Shown piece by piece: positions 32,063 to 41,354 of a DNA stretch of 56,052 nt (the first letter of the stretch is position 1; every line of letters begins with the position of its first letter). This stretch comes from a virus, in the IMG/VR virus record IMGVR_UViG_3300042691_039309, positions 1 to 56,052 of that record. The stretch is one strand, 5' to 3'. Both the position numbers and the translations under genes were made by a program. Under the pieces are notes generated by a model. The model searched no databases and was not told where the DNA came from. It saw nothing but the letters and a program-made list of their open reading frames with translations.

Positions 32063-34653
32063 TTATTTTTATCTATTTTCTTTAGATCGTTTAGCTTCAT
32101 ATATATTTCATGATCTTGAATAGCTACTAGATCTGCAAATATACAGTCATTTTTCTTTAATCCCTTAACTATCACAATATTACCTTCTTCAAATGCTTTA
32201 TTGTTTAATAATTTATTATTTTCAATATTATCATTAAATATAAGCACGCTTATTGAAGAAGTCTCATCAGAGATTTTTAATCTAACATATCTAGTTTTCT
32301 TTTCATTTTTAGAAACACCAGAATAAACCTCGTCTATTTGACCAACAAAAGCAATCTTAGAGTTTATAGGTTCTTCCGTTAAGTCATAGATATATTTTAG
32401 ATTTTCTCTTTTTTCAGAGAATATTTCTTTTAAGTTTTTATTATAAGTATAGCCTAGCAATTTCTTTTCGTAATACCAATTAGCAAAGCTTTCGCTTTTA
32501 CTATTTTGATTGTAAATTTTAAGGTATGGGTCATACTTATTTTTAATTGTATTTAATCTAGTATCTTTAATAACTACGTGGTTCTTTTCATCAGTAAATT
32601 TATTTAAATGCTTGATTATTTTAATTAAGTCATAATCAAATTTTTCAGCAAATGAAATTACATACTTCTTTTCTTTTGAAGTTAAAACATTCCAAAGTTG
32701 GGCTTCCAAGACTATTTTACTTCTAGATTGATTAAATCCGCTTAAAGCTCCAGCTTGGATCAGGGCTGATAATACTCCAATGTTAAGATCTGCCTCTTCT
32801 GCAGCTTGAAAGATTTCAAATTTATTAGAATACTTATTGCGGAAGCTGTTTAGCTTTTCTATTGATTTATCTGAAATACCTTTGATTGATAATAGTCCAA
32901 ATCTTATATCTTTCCCTTCAATAGAGAAATCCATATCAGATTTAATAATATGAGGTGGCAATAATTCTATGCCAAATTCATGCATCTCTTTTTGAATCTT
33001 CGAAATTTCACCAATTGGATCTGGTTCATTTCTACTCATCTTGAGTAGAGATAAGAAAAATTGTTGAGGATAATTAAACTTAAGATAAATTGTAACTGCT
33101 GCCAAGGCTGCGTAAGCAAGAGAATGAGATTTGTTAAATGAATAATTTGCAGAATCTTCCATGATTTTCCATAGAATCTCCCCGACTTCTTTTGGCAATT
33201 TATTTTGTTTAATTTTTGATTCAATTTTCTTTTGCCATGCTTTAATCTCTTCAATCTTTTTCTTACCGACAATTCTTCTTAAGATTTCTGCTTCATCTAA
33301 AGTAAATCCTATCTTATGAGCCATTTGCATTAGCTGTTCTTGATAAAGCGCGACTCCACCAGTTTGTTTTAAAGTGTCATCGAAGAACGGATGAATTCCT
33401 TCATAATCGCCAGTATTTGTATATTTTGCATATTTATCTACGAATTGTAATGCTCCAGGTCTTGCAAGAGCAAGAACTCCACTTAACTCTTCTAGATTTT
33501 TAGGTTTTACTTTTTGACATACTTTAAAGTTTGTATCTGCTTCAATCTGAAATAATCCATGTGGAGACTTTAGATCTTGAAGATTTAGATATATAGAATT
33601 GTGATTCAAATCAATGTCTTGAATTTTTATCCCGATATTTTTACATACATCATGAACTACTGATACGCTTCTTAAACCTAAGATATCAAGTTTAATATTA
33701 AAAAGACTTACCCAATTCATATCAAAACTAGAAACGGGCTCTTTATCTGACGAGAATTCGGTTGGACAAACCTTTTCCAAATCATTATAAGAAAGCAAAA
33801 CGCCAGATGGATGAACGCCTTTGTTTTTGATTAAATCTCTTAATTTTAAAGCAATTTCATATACTTCTTTATTTTCATCACACCATTCTTTAAATTTTTC
33901 AACTTCTTGATAAGCGGTGGTAATGTCCTTAACTTGACCAAATATCTTTGGAATTAAAGAGGAAATCATAGTCATTTCTTCTTCAGTCTTTTCCCCTACA
34001 ATCTTACCACATTCTTTAATTAGTAGTTTACCGCTAAGAGTATTAAGAGTTAAAATTTTACTTGTCTTACCTTTAAATTTCGTTTCCAAGTATTCTAATA
34101 CTCTATGCCGATTATAATAACAAATATCCAAATCAACGTCACACATTAAACTGCCATCTAAATACGTTATTCCATCAACAACTTGCTTTTTAGCACGAAT
34201 CTTAGATATAAATCTTTCAAAATAAAGGTTATATTTAACTGGATCAATTCTTGTTACGCCAATAAGATATAAAATCAAAGATCCAGCAGCAGAACCTCTA
34301 CCTAATCCAACTGGAATATTATTAGTTTTACAAAAATTAATTACGTCCCAAACTAGAAGAATATAATCAATAAAGCCTAATTCTTTCAAAGTTTCTAGTT
34401 CATACTTTGCACGATCTACATATTTTTTATATTCTGGCAAAGTCTTGTCTATTTTTAGTTCTTTAAATCCATTTAAAGACAAAGCTCTAAGAAAATCGTA
34501 ATTTGTTACATCTTCGCTAAGGTTAAGATGTCTTTTAGAAGAAGATTCAATATCAAACTCTGGAAGTCTAACTCCGTGTAGACCTAAATCTACATCCTCA
34601 AATTTAGAAGAAAAGTTTTTATCTTGTAAAAAATTATTCAAATTTGCCTTCAT
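32059..34653 (-). CDS. dnaE: DNA polymerase III alpha, polymerase part (split DnaE)
   Basis: This 864-residue protein is the replicative polymerase without its PHP domain. It has the DnaE palm: YILLVWDVINFC, the GRGSAAGS loop (residues 118-125), and CDVDLD with catalytic D172 and D174. The third Asp is in NIKLDILGLRSV, near residue 323. RPGALQF, YQEQLMQMAHKIGF and the NKSHSLAYAALA segment are also typical. A helix-hairpin-helix-like region follows, then a C-terminal OB-fold (KIAFVGQIDEVYSG). The PHP part is encoded separately at 35489-36235, with an exonuclease and a small gene in between. Together the two parts approach normal DnaE length (~1,160 residues). No C-terminal clamp-binding peptide is obvious. 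Confidence 0.93.
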   Translation of the reverse strand: MKANLNNFLQDKNFSSKFEDVDLGLHGVRLPEFDIESSSKRHLNLSEDVTNYDFLRALSLNGFKELKIDKTLPEYKKYVDRAKYELETLKELGFIDYILLVWDVINFCKTNNIPVGLGRGSAAGSLILYLIGVTRIDPVKYNLYFERFISKIRAKKQVVDGITYLDGSLMCDVDLDICYYNRHRVLEYLETKFKGKTSKILTLNTLSGKLLIKECGKIVGEKTEEEMTMISSLIPKIFGQVKDITTAYQEVEKFKEWCDENKEVYEIALKLRDLIKNKGVHPSGVLLSYNDLEKVCPTEFSSDKEPVSSFDMNWVSLFNIKLDILGLRSVSVVHDVCKNIGIKIQDIDLNHNSIYLNLQDLKSPHGLFQIEADTNFKVCQKVKPKNLEELSGVLALARPGALQFVDKYAKYTNTGDYEGIHPFFDDTLKQTGGVALYQEQLMQMAHKIGFTLDEAEILRRIVGKKKIEEIKAWQKKIESKIKQNKLPKEVGEILWKIMEDSANYSFNKSHSLAYAALAAVTIYLKFNYPQQFFLSLLKMSRNEPDPIGEISKIQKEMHEFGIELLPPHIIKSDMDFSIEGKDIRFGLLSIKGISDKSIEKLNSFRNKYSNKFEIFQAAEEADLNIGVLSALIQAGALSGFNQSRSKIVLEAQLWNVLTSKEKKYVISFAEKFDYDLIKIIKHLNKFTDEKNHVVIKDTRLNTIKNKYDPYLKIYNQNSKSESFANWYYEKKLLGYTYNKNLKEIFSEKRENLKYIYDLTEEPINSKIAFVGQIDEVYSGVSKNEKKTRYVRLKISDETSSISVLIFNDNIENNKLLNNKAFEEGNIVIVKGLKKNDCIFADLVAIQDHEIYMKLNDLKKIDKNN

Positions 34654-34849
34654 CGTCTAGTCTATCAACTTCTTTTGTAAATTTATTTAACCCCTCTGTT
34701 AGGACTTTCATTGAATTTTTATCTTTTAAAGAATAAAAGACATCTGCTTTACCTATCTTTTTACCTTTTTGTATGGTGATTAAAAGATACTCAATATTTG
34801 CATCATCTAATTTTTGAATCATATCATAAATATCATCTAGTGAAGCCAT
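34634..34849 (-). CDS. Small acidic protein between exonuclease and polymerase
   Basis: This 71-residue acidic protein begins MASLDDIYDMIQKLDDANI. It starts just after the exonuclease stop and overlaps the polymerase start by 20 bases, so it is translated within the polymerase set. Helix-strand-helix composition is likely. No motif is recognised. Its position suggests a small bridging or regulatory subunit of the split polymerase; that is speculation. Confidence 0.5.
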   Translation of the reverse strand: MASLDDIYDMIQKLDDANIEYLLITIQKGKKIGKADVFYSLKDKNSMKVLTEGLNKFTKEVDRLDDEGKFE

Positions 34850-34850
34850 A

Positions 34851-35489
34851 TTATACCTCTATTTGCCATTTCAATTTATTCCATACTTTTATATTTAAGT
34901 CAAGATCGTTTATTGCATCGTGAAGTCTATCGTAATCATGTTCAATTCCATTTTCTTTACCTAAAGCAGTCAAGGAACTTTTGATATTTTTCTTTCTCGT
35001 GTGATATATTTTATATTGATATTCAATTAAACTTTCTTTTGGACTATATGGAATTCCATATTTTATGCCTCTAGCAATTGCATTTGTATCAATAAATTTG
35101 TTAACTAAATGATGCCAGTTACATCCCATAGATTTATAATACTCTTTTATTAAATAAATATCAAATCCAATAGTATTATGACCAATAATATAATCTGCGT
35201 GGTCTAGCCAATCTTTAATTGTTGGAAATATCTCTTTTGGATCATAGCCTTCTTTTTGAACTTTTTTATGATCATATCTTGTGATTCTTGCTGCGTCCTG
35301 ACTAATCTTTAAATCGGTTTGCCATTTAAGGTAAAAATTCTTTTCATCAATCTTTTGATCTCCCTTTACTTTTATCATGGCAATTTGCCAAGGTAAATTA
35401 TGACAAAAATTTAAACAAAGATTAAATGTCTCGCAGTCAACAAAAACGAGAGTCTTTTTCTTATCGTATCTTAATAAATGCTCGTCCAT
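34851..35489 (-). CDS. DnaQ-like DEDDh 3'-5' exonuclease
   Basis: This 212-residue protein starts at ATG 35489, preceded by CGGAG and coupled to the PHP-gene stop by TAATG. It has all DEDDh motifs: VDCETF (Exo I, D and E), HNTIGFD (Exo II, D), and HDAINDLD (Exo III, H and D). This is the proofreading exonuclease family of Pol III epsilon and RNase T. Being located between the two halves of the phage alpha subunit, it is very probably its proofreader. No clamp-binding motif is evident at the C-terminus. Confidence 0.88.
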   Translation of the reverse strand: MDEHLLRYDKKKTLVFVDCETFNLCLNFCHNLPWQIAMIKVKGDQKIDEKNFYLKWQTDLKISQDAARITRYDHKKVQKEGYDPKEIFPTIKDWLDHADYIIGHNTIGFDIYLIKEYYKSMGCNWHHLVNKFIDTNAIARGIKYGIPYSPKESLIEYQYKIYHTRKKNIKSSLTALGKENGIEHDYDRLHDAINDLDLNIKVWNKLKWQIEV

Positions 35490-36235
35490 TATTTTGTCTC
35501 CGAATAGCTTTCGAAACAAAATTCATTACTTGACATATGTTCAAGCTCTGGCTTATTGAGTATACTTCTATTGTTGATACAGCGGAATGTTAAATATGTT
35601 TTAAAGTCTTTTCTTTTTTTGTAATAAATACTTTTTGTCTTATAAAGTTCTAGACCGTTTTCTTGAGCGTAATTTTGGATCTTACTGCTAACAATCAAGT
35701 CAAATGGTAAATCATTATCTTCGACAAAGGCTATTGGTTTAGTAAAATTAAACTGAGGAATACATATAAAATTTCTCAAAGTATTATTAAATATAAAAGA
35801 ATCATAAAAGGGGATAGATAAAATTAAATCCTCTGACCAGTTCTTTTCAAGAATCTCATAATCTAGTCTTGGTTCATAATAAAAACCTGTTTTTGCAGCG
35901 ATACTAAACAATTTAGTTAAAGATTCGTGACCTTTTTTATTTCTAAAGAAAATAATAATTTTAGATGTTTTCTGTCTAGATTCTTCTGTTTTATCATTTA
36001 TAGATTCTGTAATTGATACCCTTAGACCATAATTTAATTTAATATTATTATTTCTTGTATTAGTATATGCCTCTAAGAAAGAGGACATATTATCTTCAAC
36101 CAAATATATTTCTTTTAATTTATTCTCTTTGGCTATTTGAATTATAGATTCTGGATAATCATCCACATCATTCTTATCTTCAAGAGTAAGAATTGATCTA
36201 CCTAAAGAATAATGCGATTTAAATAATGGTATCAT
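35489..36235 (-). CDS. PHP-like N-terminal part of split DnaE, metal site degraded
   Basis: This 248-residue protein matches the start of DnaE: MIPLFKSHYSLGRSIL parallels the usual H-x-H-S-x-Y-S-L-L-D-G opening, and NIKLNYGLRVSIT parallels the I-K-P-I-[IL]-G-x-E-V element. The usual ALTDHG element appears as YLVEDNM, so key metal ligands are lost, and the PHP domain is presumably structural. A TTG start at 36271, overlapping the previous stop, would add twelve residues; I prefer ATG 36235 because it begins the fold. It lies first in the block PHP, exonuclease, small protein, polymerase. Confidence 0.7.
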   Translation of the reverse strand: MIPLFKSHYSLGRSILTLEDKNDVDDYPESIIQIAKENKLKEIYLVEDNMSSFLEAYTNTRNNNIKLNYGLRVSITESINDKTEESRQKTSKIIIFFRNKKGHESLTKLFSIAAKTGFYYEPRLDYEILEKNWSEDLILSIPFYDSFIFNNTLRNFICIPQFNFTKPIAFVEDNDLPFDLIVSSKIQNYAQENGLELYKTKSIYYKKRKDFKTYLTFRCINNRSILNKPELEHMSSNEFCFESYSETK

Positions 36236-36267
36236 TCTATTAAATATAACATAGTTATGTATAATAA

Positions 36268-37212
36268 TCAATCTAAAAAGTCATCTTTTGTTTTTTGAGT
36301 ATTAAATTTAGGACATCCTTGATATTTTCTTTTTTCTATTGTATATCCTTTAATATCTTTAAAATCTTCAGTTAAACTAGATTCAACGACATCTCCCTTT
36401 TCATTTAATTTTACATAATATTCATAAGCATCTCTATAAGGACATCTCCAATTACCTATCCCACACATCCATTTATTTTTATCACTATCTATAGCAAAAT
36501 TTGCTTTAGCAGAGTCTTTATCAAATTTATTAATATAATCATTGATATGCTCAAGATAATATTCAAAACCCTTAATTTGATCATCAGTAAATTCAAGCTC
36601 TTGAATTGGTTGTTTTGGAAACCTTAAGAATAGGAATCTTATAATTGGTTTTAATTTTGGCCAGAGCTTTTTACTGGCTAGACTATACATCATAGCTTGG
36701 ATATTAGCTTCTAAATCATCTCCCCTAAACTTAGCCTTGGAGCTTTTGTAGTCAATTATAATCATTTTATTTTTTGATTTAATAGGCTTATCAATAAAAC
36801 CCTTAATGTGATATTTTGGCTCATCATTTTTAATTTCGAAAGCATACTCTGGAGATACGATCTTGCCATCTTTTTCGCCAAAGAAATCGTGCTTCAAACC
36901 AACCATAATCATTTGATCTAAAATTTCAAAATTTGATTCATCTAAACCGACTTTAAGTTTTAATTTTTTTACTAGCTTTGTAATTGCCTCGCTTCCATTT
37001 ATTGAATTCTTTTTTATAATTTGATCATAATGATTTTTATGTCTTGGATTTAATAATAATTCAAATATCGTATGACAAATCGTGCCTCTCAAAGCTCCAT
37101 CATTTTGAGTTTGTGGAATTTTAGCGTGATAATTATTCCAATAGACCCAAGAGCATGTCTCTAAGGTTTTTATTCTAGAGGCTGATAATACTTTTAGAGA
37201 TTTGCTTTCCAT
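36268..37212 (-). CDS. PD-(D/E)XK nuclease, RecB/Cas4-like
   Basis: This 314-residue protein starts with SASRIKTLETCSWVYWNNY, typical of RecB-family nucleases. It carries GTICHTIFELLL (His motif), then IIDYKSSKAKFRG with the D-x-K catalytic pair, followed by NIQAMMYSLASKK (the Q-x-x-x-Y helix). Cysteines at the N-terminus and near the C-terminus (CGIGNWRCPY, and a later CPKF) could bind an iron-sulfur cluster as in Cas4/AddB. The likely role is DNA end processing in replication or recombination. It overlaps the primase by 19 bases. Confidence 0.88.
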   Translation of the reverse strand: MESKSLKVLSASRIKTLETCSWVYWNNYHAKIPQTQNDGALRGTICHTIFELLLNPRHKNHYDQIIKKNSINGSEAITKLVKKLKLKVGLDESNFEILDQMIMVGLKHDFFGEKDGKIVSPEYAFEIKNDEPKYHIKGFIDKPIKSKNKMIIIDYKSSKAKFRGDDLEANIQAMMYSLASKKLWPKLKPIIRFLFLRFPKQPIQELEFTDDQIKGFEYYLEHINDYINKFDKDSAKANFAIDSDKNKWMCGIGNWRCPYRDAYEYYVKLNEKGDVVESSLTEDFKDIKGYTIEKRKYQGCPKFNTQKTKDDFLD

Positions 37213-38099
37213 TGTAATATTTCTTCTTTGTTCATCTCTCCGAAATCTTTTTTTGTAGGCAAAGATATTTGTAGCTGCTTGTCGTCAAAATATCTTTTCA
37301 ATCTTGCGTAGCCTTTTTCTGCTCCAATATTACCAGCATTATTATTATTTGAATCATTGTTTAAACTAATATGTATTTTTTTAGGGTCAATTTTTAAACA
37401 ATAATTTAGAATTGATAAACTAATTGTTGTTCCAAAAGTTACTAAAACATTCTGAACTCCAGATTGATATAAGCTTAACATATCTCCAATACTTTCTACA
37501 AGAATAATTTCTTTTTGATCTTCTATAATTTTTGAATTTAAGAATAGAGGGTAAAGAAAATCATTTTTTTCACCTAAATGTTTCCATTTAATTTTAGAAA
37601 GGTTAGTTATGTCTCTTCCAGAAAATCCTATGATATTATTTTTAATATCAAATATTGGGAAAACATATCTATTCTTCATCTTTCCAGCTTTGCCTACTCC
37701 ACCTTTAAATTTGATTAAGGTATCAGTGATAATTCCTCTATTATTCCAATATGAATGATTACTTTCTAGATTTGATAACAAATCTGAATCAAATTTTTTT
37801 GATGATTTTAAAAGAGGTTTTGTATGTTCTATGGGTTGATGAAATGCAAAATTTTTATTTTTAAGCCATTCTTTCGCTTTATCTGGATCTTCTAATTTTA
37901 AAGTCATTCCAATAAGTGAATTAAAGTCACCACTTATGTTTTCTTTAAAGTCGAACCAGTGACCTGTATCTTTATAGATTTTTAGAACTGTATCATTGTC
38001 ACTATCTCTATATAGTGGCTTAGTTCTGAATTCTTTACCATAGTCTTTTAACTTATAGCCAAGATCAGTTAGGATTTGATAAACATTTACTTGTTCCAT
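37194..38099 (-). CDS. DnaG-like primase (TOPRIM)
   Basis: This 301-residue protein has an N-terminal region where KIYKDTGHWFDFKENISGD resembles the zinc-binding-domain part of DnaG, without clear zinc cysteines. The core GVGKAGKMKNRYVFPIFDI and IGFSGRD elements match the DnaG amino-terminal catalytic subdomain. The TOPRIM part follows: IILVESIGDMLSLYQSG (E motif) and ISLNNDSNNNNAG in place of the usual D-x-D. It would make RNA primers with the adjacent DnaB-like helicase. It is short compared with bacterial DnaG (~580) and lacks the helicase-binding domain. Confidence 0.83.
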   Translation of the reverse strand: MEQVNVYQILTDLGYKLKDYGKEFRTKPLYRDSDNDTVLKIYKDTGHWFDFKENISGDFNSLIGMTLKLEDPDKAKEWLKNKNFAFHQPIEHTKPLLKSSKKFDSDLLSNLESNHSYWNNRGIITDTLIKFKGGVGKAGKMKNRYVFPIFDIKNNIIGFSGRDITNLSKIKWKHLGEKNDFLYPLFLNSKIIEDQKEIILVESIGDMLSLYQSGVQNVLVTFGTTISLSILNYCLKIDPKKIHISLNNDSNNNNAGNIGAEKGYARLKRYFDDKQLQISLPTKKDFGEMNKEEILQWKANL

Positions 38100-38743
38100 T
38101 CTAAAGCCTCACTTATAGTAGGAAATTCTTTAATAAAGATTTTTTTACATCTATCTGCAATTTCTCTATGTTCTTTCTGAGTATTCTGTTCGGTTCTTAA
38201 ATCAATATAATGAATCCAACTTCTTAATGATCCTTTCATATACATAGTAGTTTGAGTTGTTAATGGTAATATCATTCTAGCCACTTCTTTTGCTACTCCG
38301 TTTTCTATCATCGCTTCATAACAATGCTGTGATAACGATAGAGACTCTATCAAAAGTTCGTTAATTTTATCATATGCCTCTGTGCCTGTTGGTAAAAGTT
38401 TTTCTCCAACTTGTCTATTTTTATCTCCCTGTAGTCTTAATTCGATATCTTCGTATTCATTAGCAAGACTATACCTTTGGCTGAATTCTTGAAATGAAAA
38501 AGATCTATGACGTAAAATTTGAGCTGCAATAGCTCTACTTGTCTTTATCTCTAGACACATATCTACTAATTCAAATGGACTCCAATGTTTATGTTTTATT
38601 AAAAATTTTAATAGTTTGGGCGCAGTATCTATATTCATTTGATTAGATGGATTACTTACTCTAGCACAGTAAGCAACTAAATCTTCCGCATTTTTAATTC
38701 CTTTAATTTCTGGTTTTGTAATTGATATTAATTCTACATTCAT
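38087..38743 (-). CDS. thyX: Flavin-dependent thymidylate synthase ThyX
   Basis: This 218-residue protein has the ThyX signature RHRSFSFQEFSQRY (R-H-R-x-x-S with S-x-R-Y), preceded by a KHWSPFELVDMCLEIK block. It makes dTMP from dUMP with methylenetetrahydrofolate and FAD, supplying thymidine for an AT-rich genome. Length fits the family. It overlaps the helicase by four bases upstream and the primase by thirteen downstream, so it is part of the replication operon. Frequent in large phages. Confidence 0.96.
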   Translation of the reverse strand: MNVELISITKPEIKGIKNAEDLVAYCARVSNPSNQMNIDTAPKLLKFLIKHKHWSPFELVDMCLEIKTSRAIAAQILRHRSFSFQEFSQRYSLANEYEDIELRLQGDKNRQVGEKLLPTGTEAYDKINELLIESLSLSQHCYEAMIENGVAKEVARMILPLTTQTTMYMKGSLRSWIHYIDLRTEQNTQKEHREIADRCKKIFIKEFPTISEALEWNK

Positions 38744-40224
38744 AATAATTCTCCATCGTTTGCATTTTGATCCGTGAGTTCATATTGTTCTCTTTGTCTT
38801 TCGGCAACATCTCTTAAAGAACCTCGTTCTTCAATATTAAAGTTTGTTACTTGATAATTAAGATAGTTTTGTGCCCAAATCTCTTTGCCAGCAGAGTCTA
38901 GTCTTCTTACTAAATCTTGATGACCAGCAGCATCTTTACCTTGGAATCTAGTTTTAGTTGGAATCAACTTATGAGTACCAAATGCTTGACCATCAAGAGT
39001 TACTTCATCTAACGTCTTCCTTCGAAAAATCGCCACAAATGAAGCAAACCACTGTAGTCTATCTGAAAGTGAAATAACTGAACTATCATCAACTACATTA
39101 TTTGAATTACGATTGAAATTTTCTCCTGTTCTATTCAACTGCATCGCAGTAATAATTGGGCAGTGAATTTCTTCAGATATTCTTTTAAGTTTGTCAATCT
39201 TTTCACCAATAGCTTGATGCTCTGCCCAGTTTTGACTTACTTTCTCTCCAGTTAATTTAATGTAATCATAAGCAATCATCGCTTGATTACCACGACCTAC
39301 TTTAGAAAGATACCATCTACGGATAATAGAACATACTTGATCAATATTTTTATTGCCTACATGATAATGAAAATATTCATATGTTTTTACTTTTGCCCAA
39401 GCTGCTCTAACCTTCTTTGTCATTTCTTCATTTTTACGCCAGTTACCAGTCTCAAGATACCAAACTGGTACATCAGTTAGTGATGCGACCATTCTTAATT
39501 GAATATCTACTGTTTGCATTTCTGTATCAAGAATCAAAGTTTTAGTTTTATTCTTAGGATTAATAGATGTTTTAAAACAGATGTCATTTAACCAAGTAGA
39601 TTTTCCTTGACCTGGACGACTTGCGATAGCGTAAATATTACCATTCTTTAATCCGCCATACATTCTATTAAATTCAGAATAAGGAGTTATTAATCCTGTA
39701 TCATCTTTTGGTGCATTTCCAATTTCTTCTACAAGATCTTCTACTTCAGCAAAAATATTAATTGGCATATCATTTTCTGAATATGCTGAAATTTTTTTAT
39801 TATACATTTGATCTATTTTACCAATAATTTGGTCAACGGAATCTTCTGAATTTTTATTTACATATTCTTTTAATTTATCTGCTGTTTGAGATATTTCCCT
39901 GCGGATTCTTAATTTAATTAATTCTTTGCAGGCATTTAGAGTTGCTTCTTCAGTAATTTGAGAAAAACTTAAATTATCAATGTAATCAAAGATATTAATT
40001 TCATCTTTAAATGTAATACCAAGATTTTTGATCTTTTCAGCTAGTAAAACTTTATCTACGTTATCGCCTTTATGTTTTATATTTTTAAATACAGTATATA
40101 TTGATGAATGAACATCATTATAAAAATCATTCTCGGTCAAAAATACATCAATATCTGCGAAAAGATCTTGATGCTTAAGTAACCCGCTTAATACATGCCT
40201 TTCTACCTGTAAAGAGTAAATCAT
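38740..40224 (-). CDS. dnaB: DnaB-like replicative helicase
   Basis: This 494-residue protein has an N-terminal helical domain (RHVLSGLLKHQDLF) and a RecA-like helicase domain. Walker A is ASRPGQGKSTWL at about residue 205, and MIAYDYIKL is Walker B. CPIITAMQLNR is the H3-like segment. Late elements, including RLQWFASFVAIFRRK, complete the fold. It unwinds DNA at the fork as a hexamer. It is the first gene of the replication operon, under an early-type promoter whose -10 lies nine bases before the ATG. Confidence 0.94.
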   Translation of the reverse strand: MIYSLQVERHVLSGLLKHQDLFADIDVFLTENDFYNDVHSSIYTVFKNIKHKGDNVDKVLLAEKIKNLGITFKDEINIFDYIDNLSFSQITEEATLNACKELIKLRIRREISQTADKLKEYVNKNSEDSVDQIIGKIDQMYNKKISAYSENDMPINIFAEVEDLVEEIGNAPKDDTGLITPYSEFNRMYGGLKNGNIYAIASRPGQGKSTWLNDICFKTSINPKNKTKTLILDTEMQTVDIQLRMVASLTDVPVWYLETGNWRKNEEMTKKVRAAWAKVKTYEYFHYHVGNKNIDQVCSIIRRWYLSKVGRGNQAMIAYDYIKLTGEKVSQNWAEHQAIGEKIDKLKRISEEIHCPIITAMQLNRTGENFNRNSNNVVDDSSVISLSDRLQWFASFVAIFRRKTLDEVTLDGQAFGTHKLIPTKTRFQGKDAAGHQDLVRRLDSAGKEIWAQNYLNYQVTNFNIEERGSLRDVAERQREQYELTDQNANDGELL

Positions 40225-40233
40225 TCAATATAT

Positions 40234-40262
40234 ATGATATCAAAAGAGAAATTAAAAGTCAA
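40234..40262 (-). promoter_or_regulatory. Early-type sigma70-like promoter of replication operon
   Basis: TTGACT (40262-40257), 17 bases, TATCAT (40239-40234) preceded by TGA, then nine bases to ATG 40224. This is the best-matched of the four: both hexamers differ from consensus at one position each. Confidence 0.78.
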
Positions 40263-40265
40263 GTT

Positions 40266-41054
40266 TTAATCTCTATATTGTTTTTTAAAAAATTCAATTT
40301 TTGCTGGGCATAAAGAGCATATATTTTCATCTTCTTTATTAAGAAATAATACTATTTCTTCTAGAGAACTCGTATGCTCTAATGGTTTATATTCAAGCAT
40401 TGGTTTAAATAAGTCGCTTAACTGTTGTCTTTTGACTAAATTTATATAAGTTGTTGGTGGACATTTATATATTTTATTATCAAAAAGTTGTGGATAATAT
40501 TTCGAATCACAAGTTAGCCAACTCTGTCTTTGGTTGTTGTCTTGAAATGGAGTTATAATATTATTTTCAATTTTATGCATTCTTCTCCAATTTTTAATTG
40601 AATTAATGTATCTAAAAGGTATTTTATTTTCATTTAATACTTTTATATTTTCAAATAATTCATTTTTATAATCATCTGTATTATCATGTATTGATATTTC
40701 TAAACTTATTAAAGATTCTTTAAATATATTTAAATTAATTTTACTTTTTTTGATAAGTAAACCATTAGTAGCAATCCTCAATAAAGAATTGGGAAAATAT
40801 TTTTTACAAATTTTTAATATTGACTCTAAATCTTTATTTAAAAATGGTTCTCCACCTAAAACTTTTACTTCGGAAGGATAAATTTTTTGAGACCATATTT
40901 TTAATTGATTTTCTAAATCTATATGATTTAAATTTTTGCCATATGTTGCAAAAGAAAAGTGAGAACAACTTTCGCATTTAAAATTACATATATGTGATGC
41001 GTGTATTTCTATTATTTTAGTTATTACTTTATTATATTTTATATAACTTTTCAA
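40266..41054 (-). CDS. Radical SAM protein
   Basis: This 262-residue protein has the radical SAM motif HICNFKCESCSHFS (C-x3-C-x2-C) near residue 22 and a glycine motif VLGGEPFLNKDL that binds SAM. Cysteines near the C-terminus (SWLTCDSKYY, YKCPPTTYI, ENICSLCPAK) resemble a SPASM or auxiliary-cluster region. It resembles radical SAM proteins from surface-polysaccharide and peptide-modification loci rather than QueE. The start appears to be TTG 41054; no Shine-Dalgarno is visible. It lies downstream of gmd and recA. The substrate is unknown; sugar or protein modification is possible. Confidence 0.83.
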   Translation of the reverse strand: MKSYIKYNKVITKIIEIHASHICNFKCESCSHFSFATYGKNLNHIDLENQLKIWSQKIYPSEVKVLGGEPFLNKDLESILKICKKYFPNSLLRIATNGLLIKKSKINLNIFKESLISLEISIHDNTDDYKNELFENIKVLNENKIPFRYINSIKNWRRMHKIENNIITPFQDNNQRQSWLTCDSKYYPQLFDNKIYKCPPTTYINLVKRQQLSDLFKPMLEYKPLEHTSSLEEIVLFLNKEDENICSLCPAKIEFFKKQYRD

Positions 41055-41063
41055 AAAATATAT

Positions 41064-41342
41064 TTAAAGGTCTTCTGATCCGTTGTCTAAATCGTCTTCT
41101 TGATTTGTTCTTGCTATTTGGTCTGTCGTAGCTTCTAGATTTAATTGATCTACGCTTTGACTCCAAGTATTTACATAATATAAAAGGGCCATGGCATTTA
41201 TTTGATTATCAAATTTAGTAAAAACTTGAGGCTCACCTTTGCTAGAAAAGTTAAAAAGAATATATCCACCGAAGCTGCATTCATCAATTTGCTTTAAAAG
41301 AGAATCTGGTATTTTAAAAGTTTTTTTCTTATTAGTCACCAA
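41064..41342 (-). CDS. Small acidic protein of unknown function
   Basis: This 92-residue protein starts at TTG 41342 or GTG 41339. It begins with a basic stretch, TNKKKTFKIPDSLLKQ, has a hydrophobic middle (GGYILFNFSSKGEPQ) and an acidic tail ending NQEDDLDNGSEDL. No family recognised. A GTGTAA element lies just upstream, unlike other genes in the early region. It precedes the radical SAM gene by nine bases. Confidence 0.5.
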   Translation of the reverse strand: MVTNKKKTFKIPDSLLKQIDECSFGGYILFNFSSKGEPQVFTKFDNQINAMALLYYVNTWSQSVDQLNLEATTDQIARTNQEDDLDNGSEDL

Positions 41343-41348
41343 CTATTT

Positions 41349-41354
41349 TTACAC
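41349..41354 (-). promoter_or_regulatory. Possible late promoter motif (GTGTAA)
   Basis: TTTAAGTGTAAAAATAG on the minus strand ends at the TTG start 41342, close to the spacing of other short-leader copies. It lacks the final T of the heptamer and lies in the early region, so it may be chance. Confidence 0.3.
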
